A program made the position numbers and the translations under genes. Below, piece after piece: positions 1 through 5,259 of a stretch of 8,096 nt of DNA; positions within the stretch are counted from its first letter, which is position 1, and every line of letters begins with the position of its first letter. The stretch is from Deferribacteres bacterium. Its GTDB lineage: Bacteria > Nitrospirota > Thermodesulfovibrionia > UBA6902. The notes under the pieces are model-generated. The model searched no databases. It was not told the origin of the DNA and was given only the letters and a program-made list of their open reading frames with translations. The stretch spans positions 1 to 8,096 of the forward strand of contig JAADFS010000050.1 in NCBI GenBank assembly GCA_013152795.1, read 5' to 3'.

Positions 1-2
1 AA

Positions 3-45
3 AAAGGGCCTCTCTCACCCTTCCTGTGGTGGGCCTCAGGCCTTT
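3..45. terminator. Possible bidirectional (mainly leftward) terminator hairpin
   Basis: AAAGG(G)CCT at 3-11 can pair with AGGCCTTT at 38-45, with one bulged G and a 26-nt loop. Read on the minus strand, the stem is followed at once by a run of five T at the window edge, which suits intrinsic termination of a leftward transcript. On the plus strand the tail (ATGTCTTTT) is weaker. The large loop and the truncation by the window edge keep this tentative. Confidence 0.3.
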
Positions 46-121
46 ATGTCTTTTAATGTCTCCGGCCGCGGATTTCATGATTCATTATTAACTTTACAGT
101 GGCATAAAATGCCGCCGGCGG

Positions 122-137
122 GGCAGACTCCTCTGCC
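122..137. repeat. Short perfect hairpin GGCAGA-CTCC-TCTGCC
   Basis: A 6-bp perfect stem with a 4-nt loop, preceded by another 5-bp stem (GGCAT/ATGCC, 101-113) and by the self-complementary CCGCCGGCGG. The trailing TGTTTA makes it at best a weak rightward terminator. It may be part of a structured untranslated RNA or the end of an upstream gene's transcript. Confidence 0.3.
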
Positions 138-151
138 TGTTTATGCAACAT

Positions 152-165
152 TAAGGTTAACCTTA
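152..165. promoter_or_regulatory. Perfect 14-bp palindrome, operator-like
   Basis: TAAGGTTAACCTTA equals its own reverse complement. A palindrome of this length and AT-rich composition, about 110 bp upstream of the -35 element at 278, could be the binding site of a dimeric regulator. It could equally be the stem of a short hairpin, although a stem with no spare loop favours protein binding. No second copy was seen in the window. Confidence 0.3.
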
Positions 166-167
166 CC

Positions 168-190
168 GCTGGCAAAAAAACATCGCCAGC
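168..190. repeat. Hairpin GCTGGC / GCCAGC with A-rich loop
   Basis: A 6-bp perfect inverted repeat around an 11-nt A-rich loop, three bases after the 14-bp palindrome. No T-run follows, so it is not a good intrinsic terminator. Its role is unknown. Confidence 0.3.
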
Positions 191-277
191 AGGCTCTCAT
201 ACCTTAAGCTATTATATCTTATCCGTCAAGATTCGGGCTTCCCGGAAGGGCGTTATCCGGTAAGAATTGACGCGCTG

Positions 278-306
278 TTGACATCCCGGAGAATCTTTGA
301 TATACA
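278..306 (+). promoter_or_regulatory. Sigma70-like promoter of the M28 peptidase gene
   Basis: A perfect -35 TTGACA (278-283), a 17-bp spacer and -10 TATACA (301-306, 5 of 6 consensus). Transcription would begin at about 312-314, only 2-4 bases before the ATG at 316. That implies a leaderless or nearly leaderless mRNA and agrees with the absence of a Shine-Dalgarno sequence at normal spacing. Confidence 0.6.
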
Positions 307-315
307 AACATCATC

Positions 316-1235
316 ATGGAAACCATCCCCACACAGGACAATGACCCGTCCCGCATAAAAAAAGATATACGGAACAATATCGAAAAGACCGTCAGAATCT
401 TTGCCGATGAAATAGGTTCGCGGGTTCGCGCGGATACCTGCAGACAGACGCCCTGGAAAAGACATCAGGCTACATCAGGGCCGAGTTGAACAGCTACGGT
501 TATGCCGTCTCGGCACAGCGCTATGACGTTGAAGGCAAGACCTATGAAAATATCTTTACCGAAAAAAAGGGCGAAAAGTCTCCTGACAGAGTCCTCGTGA
601 TAGGGGCGCATTACGACACGGTTACAGGGACGCCCGGCGCGGATGACAATGCGAGCGGGGTTGCAGGGCTCCTCGAGCTGGCACGGCTGCTCGTCAACGA
701 GCCGCTCGGCCTGAGCGTGCAGTTTGTCGCCTTTGTCCTTGAGGAACCCCCTTTTTCCCGGAGCAGGCATATGGGGAGTTATGTATATGCGCGGAGTCTC
801 CACCAGAAAGGAACGGATGTTGAAGGCATGATATGCCTCGAATCAATAGGCTATTTCACGGACAGGCCCGAGACCCAGTATTTTCCCCTGGCGTTTCTCA
901 GGTTCAGGTATCCGACCACGGGCAATTTCATAACGTTTGTAAGTAATCTCCCGTCAAAGGGTTTTTTGAACCGCGCAAAGGCAGCCTTTAAAAAGGGCTC
1001 CGAGCTCCCCGTGGAGTCCATCTCCACACTGCCGGTTGTGCCCGGAATAGATTTTTCAGACCACAGGTCTTTCTGGAAATTCGGCTACCATGCCTTTATG
1101 GTGACGGATACCGCTTTCTTCAGAAATCCCAATTACCACGGTAAGGGGGACACACCCGATACCCTGGATTACGAACGGATATCGGAAGTGGTCATGGGCC
1201 TGAGATCAGCGGTCATGGAACTGGCGGGCGGTTGA
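316..1235 (+). pseudogene. M28-family zinc aminopeptidase, frameshifted by an 8-bp tandem duplication
   Basis: M28 peptidases are di-zinc exopeptidases. From ATG 316 the frame reads METIPTQDND and on through IEKTVRIFADEIGSR, then is thrown off by an exact repeat of GGTTCGCG (415-422, 423-430) and stops at a TGA at 484-486. Removing one copy restores a 303-residue protein, EIGSR-GYLQTDALEK. Restored numbering puts the metal and catalytic residues at H96 and D98 (GAHYDT), D108 (ADDNASG), E140/E141 (EEPPF), E173 (CLES) and H272 (NYHGKGDTPD); all are intact. No signal peptide or membrane segment is visible, so the intact protein would be cytosolic. A TTG at 486 could in principle start a 249-residue product carrying the whole catalytic core but lacks a ribosome site. 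It is convergent with the kinase gene, 17 bases apart. Family identification is firm; loss of function is inferred. Confidence 0.85.
415..430 (+). repeat. 8-bp tandem duplication (GGTTCGCG x2) causing a frameshift
   Basis: Two head-to-tail perfect copies of GGTTCGCG. The second adds 8 bases, a +2 shift that moves the peptidase from its ATG frame to the frame holding the catalytic domain. Slipped-strand replication creates and removes such repeats, so the change may be reversible. Confidence 0.85.
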
Positions 1236-1252
1236 GTTTCCGGCTGGTCCGT

Positions 1253-2524
1253 TCAGGCGGGTATCGACACGTAGAATTCACAGCCCCTGCCCGGCTCGGA
1301 TTCTATCCATATTTTCCCGTGATGCCTCTCGACGATATTGCGCGCTATGATCAGCCCCAGCCCCTCGCCGTCGACGGTTGTGTCAAGGCGGTGGAACATC
1401 TCGAATATCTTCTCCTGGTATTCCGGCGCAATGCCGATTCCGTTGTCCTCCACGCAGTACACGGAGTGACCGTTTTCCCTCCGGCCGGAAATCCTGATGA
1501 CGCCGGGACGGGCGGGGTCGAGGAATTTCAGGGCATTACTTATAAGGTTGGAAAAGACCTGGTTGATCTGGGACTCATCCCCGCGGCAGGGGGGCAGGTC
1601 TGTGACGTCCAGTGTGACGCCCATGTTTTTGATCTGGTACTCCACCACACATAGGATGTCGGACATCAGTTTGTTCATATCTATCTGTTGTATCTTCAGC
1701 ACGACCTGGCCCATACGCGAAAGCTTAAGGAGGCCGGAAAGCATTGAATTCATTTTTGATATGCTGGCATTGATATATTTCACGGCTTCAGGGATGTCTT
1801 TGTCGACAATGGGGGCGATGGTTTCCTTTATATGCGCCGGCACATCTTCACTCTGCACCGCGGACAGCAGGTCTTTCAGGGAATATTCCAGCTCCTTGCT
1901 GTAGCCTTCGATATTTACCAGGGGTGTCCGCAGGTCATGGGAGGTGACATAGAGAACCTGCTTTAACTCCTTGTTCTTATGCGTCAATTCAACGTTCAGG
2001 CGCTCGAGTTCCTCTTCCATTTTTTTGCGCTTGACGATCTCGTTTTCCAGTTCCTGGACTTTCTTGTCGAGCATCCTTACGACACTGTCCTGGTACATCC
2101 GGAACAGTTCGGGCTCTTCCTCCGTGGGTTTTTCCGGGATGAGGAGTCTCTTCTCAGAGTATTCCTGGAAAACCTCTTTTATTATCTTCAGGAACTTGTC
2201 GAAATCCATGGGCTTGACGATATACCGGGACGCGCCCAGGCTTGCCGCCAGTTTCTCGTCTTTGGGGTCGAGGTATGTGGCAGTGTAGAAGACAAAGGGG
2301 ATTTTCCTCAGTTTTTCATCCTGTTTCACCTCGCGGCACAGGCTGAAGCCGTCCATCACCGGCATGAGTATGTCGGAAATAAATATATCGGGCATGGATT
2401 CCTTGGCCATTTTCAGGGCCTTCAACCCGTGGGGCGCTTCTTCGACTATATGCCCGTCCAGTTCAAGGGTTGTCTTGAGTATTATCCTTGAATCCTCGTT
2501 GTCATCGACAATTAAAATCTTCAT
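1253..2524 (-). CDS. Receiver-histidine kinase hybrid (REC-coiled coil-HisKA-HATPase_c)
   Basis: A 423-residue soluble signalling kinase. Residues 1-120 are a receiver domain with acidic pocket D7/D8, phosphoacceptor D51 (SDILMP), T81 and K104 (VKP). Residues 145-190 are a charged coiled coil. HisKA follows with the phosphorylatable H196 in SHDLRTP. HATPase_c has its N box around N326/N330 (FSNLISNALKF), G1 DNGIGI at 360-365 and G2 GEGLGL at 386-391. All are intact and no membrane segment is seen. The receiver sits before the kinase, so it probably takes phosphate from another kinase and tunes this one's activity; the partner is unknown. Start chosen at MKILIVDD because the receiver fold begins there, AAGGAGG lies just upstream and a promoter lies at 2602-2631; a longer 456-residue form from 2623 would begin upstream of the expected transcript start. 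Transcribed divergently from the cas operon, with no evident functional link to it. Confidence 0.92.
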   Translation of the reverse strand: MKILIVDDNEDSRIILKTTLELDGHIVEEAPHGLKALKMAKESMPDIFISDILMPVMDGFSLCREVKQDEKLRKIPFVFYTATYLDPKDEKLAASLGASRYIVKPMDFDKFLKIIKEVFQEYSEKRLLIPEKPTEEEPELFRMYQDSVVRMLDKKVQELENEIVKRKKMEEELERLNVELTHKNKELKQVLYVTSHDLRTPLVNIEGYSKELEYSLKDLLSAVQSEDVPAHIKETIAPIVDKDIPEAVKYINASISKMNSMLSGLLKLSRMGQVVLKIQQIDMNKLMSDILCVVEYQIKNMGVTLDVTDLPPCRGDESQINQVFSNLISNALKFLDPARPGVIRISGRRENGHSVYCVEDNGIGIAPEYQEKIFEMFHRLDTTVDGEGLGLIIARNIVERHHGKIWIESEPGRGCEFYVSIPA

Positions 2525-2552
2525 TGCCTCCTTATCCCCCGTTACACATTCA

Positions 2553-2578
2553 GCAGATGGCCCGCCCTTGCGGGGCTG
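2553..2578 (-). promoter_or_regulatory. Hairpin in the kinase 5' leader
   Basis: CCCGC (2561-2565) pairs with GCGGG (2570-2574) around a 4-nt loop, and flanking GCAG and CTGC can extend the stem with a bulge. It lies between the inferred transcription start (about 2595) and the ribosome binding site (2527-2533), so it could modulate translation. It is too far from a T-run to be an intrinsic terminator. Confidence 0.3.
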
Positions 2579-2601
2579 CAGACATTTGACAGCCGTCCTA
2601 T

Positions 2602-2631
2602 AGTATAAATCCTGTCTTTCCATTAGGGCAA
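2602..2631 (-). promoter_or_regulatory. Likely promoter of the receiver-histidine kinase gene
   Basis: On the minus strand: -35 TTGCCC (4 of 6 consensus), an 18-bp spacer and -10 TATACT (5 of 6). The start would fall near 2595, giving a leader of about 70 bases to the ATG at 2524. This supports the shorter kinase start over the in-frame ATG at 2623. Confidence 0.45.
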
Positions 2632-2899
2632 GTTCTTGTACTCCCTGGTTTATGATGTTGATAGTGTTGATTTTAAGCAGTGTTACAGATCAGCTCTTCT
2701 GCACTTCAGGGGCGTCTGCATCTGAAAAAAACTGCAAAAATCAGGAAACACATCAATCATTAATAGATAAATCGGGCAATTGGAAGGATTTCTTTAGGAG
2801 GATACGCCGAAATTTTTTTCATATCACCGACGAGCCGGGACAACCCGTGCCGTTACCACAAATTCGTCCTCAATTAACAGGCCCCGATTTTACGCATTC

Positions 2900-2908
2900 T
2901 GTTATAAT
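2900..2908 (+). promoter_or_regulatory. Extended -10 promoter of the cas operon
   Basis: TGTTATAAT matches the extended -10 consensus TGnTATAAT perfectly. No good TTGACA lies 16-18 bp upstream, as is common for extended -10 promoters. Transcription would start near 2915, giving a leader of about 120 bases before cas3 that contains the stem-loop at 2945-2988. Confidence 0.5.
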
Positions 2909-2944
2909 GATACATTAAATTGTAACCCTCATGCTTTCCAAAAC

Positions 2945-2988
2945 CCGTGCGTGCAAATGACAGACGGCAACTGTCGGTGACCGCACGG
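2945..2988 (+). promoter_or_regulatory. Nested stem-loop in the cas3 leader
   Basis: The outer stem CCGTGCG (2945-2951) pairs perfectly with CGCACGG (2982-2988). The inner stem GACAG (2959-2963) pairs with CTGTC (2971-2975) around a 7-nt loop. It lies about 50 bases upstream of the cas3 ATG, inside the inferred leader. No T-run follows. It may be a regulatory RNA element or a double operator for a repressor. Confidence 0.4.
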
Positions 2989-3034
2989 TATCAGCGTATT
3001 GAAGAATGAAATAAGCTCTCGATAAGAAGGGGAT

Positions 3035-5230
3035 ATGGCGGAAACGGGAAAATCATACTATGCGCACAGCCTCCGGGGCAGGCCGGCTGATGAATGGCAG
3101 CCGCTTGATAAGCATCTCGTAAACGTTGCAGAGCTTGCGCGGCGCTTTGCCGGAGAATTCGGCTCCGGTGAATGGGCTTACCTGGCGGGATTATGGCATG
3201 ACCTGGGGAAGTATTCCGGGGAGTTTCAGAAAATGCTTCTTACTGCAGCCGGGAGCGAGGCGCATATCGAGACAAAACGCGGAAGGGTTGATCACTCTAC
3301 AGCAGGGGCCTTGCTTGCAGTTGAAAAATTTAAAATGGCAGGCAGGATTTTCAGCTACATTATCGCCGGACATCATGCAGGACTTACTGATTGGCAGAGC
3401 GCTGAGGCTGGTAATAGAAGTTTAGTTCATCGGCTTCAGAATTACGATCTCCTGAAGCAAGCCCTATCAAACATCAAGCACGAAATTAAAGAACATCCCC
3501 TGCCCGGACAAAAATTCAGGACAAGTAGAGGACATGCCCTCTGGATCAGGATGCTGTACTCCTGCCTTGTTGATGCCGACTTCCTTGATACCGAAGCCTT
3601 TCTTGAGCCGGACAAATCAAGAATTCGCAAAGGTTACCCTTCGCTTAATGATCTCCTGCCTCTTTTTGAAACTTATATGGCAAAGAAACAGGAGAAGGCC
3701 GGCGATACCCATGTAAACAGGAAGCGGGCTGAAATACTGAAGCAGTGCATTGCCAAATCAGTCCATGAACCTGCGATATTCACCCTGACAGTCCCTACCG
3801 GTGGAGGCAAAACACTTTCTTCAATGGCGTTTGCGCTGAATCATGCTGTAAATCATGGCAAGAGGCGGATAATTTATGTTATCCCTTACACCAGTATTAT
3901 CGAACAGACAACAGAACAATTCAGAGAGATATTCAAGGATGTTATTGTCGAGCATCACAGCAATATTGATATATCAGATGAGGGACGGGAGACTGCAAGA
4001 AGCAGGCTTGCATGTGAAAACTGGGACGCTCCGGTTATCGTGACAACTTCGGTTCAGTTCTTTGAATCGTTATTTTCCAACCGTTCAAGCAGATGCCGCA
4101 AACTTCACAATATCGTAAACAGCGTTGTAGTCCTGGATGAGGTACAGCTTCTTCCGCCCGAATATCTCAGTCCGCTTCTTCATACCGTAAAAGAACTGCA
4201 CGGGAATTATCGGGTGACATTTGTGTTGAGCACCGCAACCCAGCCTGCCTTTAGTCCGGGCGGTTCGCTTGATTTTCACTTTGAGGGGCTGGGAGAAACG
4301 GTTGAGATCATGAAAAATCCGGTTTCATTACATAAGGCATTCAAGCGTGTCGATATCATGCCCCCTGATAATCTTACAGCTCCGGACACATGGGAGGATA
4401 TTGCTGCCGAGCTTTCGCAGCACCAGAGTGTGTTATGCATAGTCAACAGACGCGATGACTGCCGCATGCTTTATGGATTAATGCCTGAAGGAACATTTCA
4501 TCTCTCTGCACTGATGTGCGGGGCGCACCGGTCCAAAGTAATCGCGGTGATAAAACAAAGGCTCAGAGATAACATACCGACACGAGTAATCAGCACCCAG
4601 CTTGTTGAGGCCGGAGTCGACCTTGATTTTCCTGTTGTTTATCGCGCCCTTGCAGGGATAGATTCAATCGCTCAGGCTGCTGGAAGGTGTAACAGGGAGG
4701 GTCTGCTCAAACAAGGCACCGTCAAGGTCTTTGTGCCGCCAGGCAATATTCCGGCAGGTTATCTTAGGCAGGCAGCAGAGATAGGCGGCAGGCTGATTGC
4801 TGATGGGAAATATGATCTGCTGTCCCCAGAGATGTTTGAGCGTTTTTTCAGAGAACTCTACTGGCTTCAGGGTAATAATCTGGATAAATATAACATTCTG
4901 AAAGACCTTGCCCCTGACAGTGAGCTGCGTTTCAGTTTTTACACCGCCGCCCGGAAATTCAAGCTTATAGACGATTCAAAGTATAGGCCGGTAATTGTAA
5001 GGTATGGTGAGGGTGACAATCTGATAGCACAGTTAAAAAGATCCGGTCCGGAGATGTGGCTCATGCGAAGGCTTCAGAGATACGTTCACCGATTCCTGAA
5101 ACCCGCGATCTTGGGTGGATGCTTTACGATATTTACCACCATAATGTATCAGGCAATGGCTCGCCGCACTTCTGTACTGAAAAGTGCCGCCCTTCCTTCT
5201 TCCGGGCAAATCTCATCAATGGGCGGATGA
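3035..5230 (+). CDS. cas3: Type I-C Cas3 nuclease-helicase, C-terminus lost and replaced by out-of-frame cas5c sequence
   Basis: Cas3 is recruited by Cascade at a recognised target and unwinds and degrades the DNA. The HD nuclease domain (about 1-200) shows H27, H55-D56 (WHDLGK), H87, H113-H114 (AGHHAG) and D180-ADFLDTE. The helicase follows with Walker A PTGGGKT at 254-260, DEVQ at 368-371, STAT at 399-402 and motif VI QAAGRCNRE from 547. Homology continues to about RRLQRY (678-683). The last 48 codons (from V684) are cas5c DNA read in the wrong frame, ending at TGA 5228-5230, so the native C-terminal tail is missing. The start is preceded by AGAAGGGG. Nuclease and helicase motifs are intact, so partial activity is conceivable, but the C-terminal region helps hold DNA and Cascade. 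First gene of the operon; the stop lies 25 bases before cas8c. Confidence 0.92.
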   Translation: MAETGKSYYAHSLRGRPADEWQPLDKHLVNVAELARRFAGEFGSGEWAYLAGLWHDLGKYSGEFQKMLLTAAGSEAHIETKRGRVDHSTAGALLAVEKFKMAGRIFSYIIAGHHAGLTDWQSAEAGNRSLVHRLQNYDLLKQALSNIKHEIKEHPLPGQKFRTSRGHALWIRMLYSCLVDADFLDTEAFLEPDKSRIRKGYPSLNDLLPLFETYMAKKQEKAGDTHVNRKRAEILKQCIAKSVHEPAIFTLTVPTGGGKTLSSMAFALNHAVNHGKRRIIYVIPYTSIIEQTTEQFREIFKDVIVEHHSNIDISDEGRETARSRLACENWDAPVIVTTSVQFFESLFSNRSSRCRKLHNIVNSVVVLDEVQLLPPEYLSPLLHTVKELHGNYRVTFVLSTATQPAFSPGGSLDFHFEGLGETVEIMKNPVSLHKAFKRVDIMPPDNLTAPDTWEDIAAELSQHQSVLCIVNRRDDCRMLYGLMPEGTFHLSALMCGAHRSKVIAVIKQRLRDNIPTRVISTQLVEAGVDLDFPVVYRALAGIDSIAQAAGRCNREGLLKQGTVKVFVPPGNIPAGYLRQAAEIGGRLIADGKYDLLSPEMFERFFRELYWLQGNNLDKYNILKDLAPDSELRFSFYTAARKFKLIDDSKYRPVIVRYGEGDNLIAQLKRSGPEMWLMRRLQRYVHRFLKPAILGGCFTIFTTIMYQAMARRTSVLKSAALPSSGQISSMGG

Positions 5231-5259
5231 TGGTTGATGAAAAGGGGGTGAGGCTGTGA
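5083..5259 (+). pseudogene. cas5c: Cas5c (Cas5d) C-terminal remnant, N-terminal about 75% deleted
   Basis: The -1 frame relative to cas3 reads RSPIPETRDLGWMLYDIYHH and later PSFFRANLINGRMMVDEKG, the characteristic end of type I-C Cas5 (LGWMLYDI, then FFRA.L.NG). About 58 codons survive of a family that is usually 210-250 residues. Cas5c of type I-C is the endonuclease that cuts the crRNA precursor, and it caps the 5' handle in Cascade. Its catalytic residues lie in the N-terminal and central part, which is absent. No true start remains: a GTG at 5056 opens this frame but lies in cas3-derived sequence with only a weak GGAG two bases before it. The stop TGA still overlaps the cas8c GTG as GTGA, the original operon spacing. 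The start given is the approximate junction. Confidence 0.85.
5241..5248 (+). promoter_or_regulatory. Ribosome binding site of cas8c
   Basis: AAAGGGGG lies 7 bases before the GTG at 5256. It supports that GTG as the start (MILQALAKYYERI, the usual N-terminus of the family). It also means cas8c may still be translated although upstream cas5c is destroyed. Confidence 0.55.

Larger units (their letters stand above)
1..315. other. Palindrome-rich intergenic region upstream of the M28 peptidase gene
   Basis: No recognisable gene lies here. One forward frame is open from the window edge to a TAA near 205, but its translation resembles no protein I know. The stretch instead holds several consecutive short inverted repeats: a GC stem at 3-45, GGCAT/ATGCC at 101-113, GGCAGA/TCTGCC at 122-137, a perfect 14-bp palindrome at 152-165 and GCTGGC/GCCAGC at 168-190. 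It ends in a sigma70-like promoter at 278-306. It is best read as the end of one transcription unit plus the regulatory region of the next. Confidence 0.55.
2525..3034. other. Divergent intergenic region between the kinase gene and cas3
   Basis: This holds a leftward promoter (2602-2631) and hairpin leader for the kinase, and a rightward extended -10 (2900-2908) and structured leader for cas3. A forward frame at 2652-2918 would encode 88 residues with a signal-peptide-like N-terminus (MMLIVLILSS, then a possible cut near GASA). It has no ribosome site, resembles nothing I know and runs over the cas promoter, so I do not call it a gene. No CRISPR repeats occur here. Confidence 0.6.

Noticed and set aside
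1..207. Open forward frame of about 68 codons running in from the window edge
   Set aside because: Its translation has no recognisable family pattern and runs through several inverted repeats; likely open by chance.
2524..2623. Longer kinase start at 2623 adding 33 residues
   Set aside because: The receiver domain begins exactly at the ATG at 2524, which has AAGGAGG upstream; the inferred promoter -10 lies between the two candidate starts, so the longer start would be outside the transcript.
2796..2801. Strong AGGAGG Shine-Dalgarno in the intergenic region
   Set aside because: No ATG, GTG or TTG lies within 5-12 bases downstream, and no sensible frame follows.
2652..2918. 88-codon forward frame with a signal-peptide-like N-terminus between the kinase gene and cas3
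   Set aside because: No ribosome binding site, no recognisable homology, and its end overlaps the probable cas promoter. Could be a decayed or novel small secreted protein, but the sequence alone does not support it.
2945..2988. Resemblance of the cas3-leader stem-loop to group II intron domain V
   Set aside because: Only the terminal CGCACGGT-like stem is similar; the inner stem and total length differ from the 34-nt domain V, and no reverse transcriptase or intron boundary is present.
2525..3034. CRISPR array next to the cas operon
   Set aside because: No direct repeats of about 32 bases with spacing were seen here or elsewhere in the window.
5033..5041. Programmed -1 frameshift joining Cas3 to the Cas5c tail
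   Set aside because: The frame relation is -1 and there is a run of five A, but it does not form a proper X-XXY-YYZ slippery heptamer in the cas3 frame, and the Cas5c N-terminal part would still be missing. A deletion explains the junction better.
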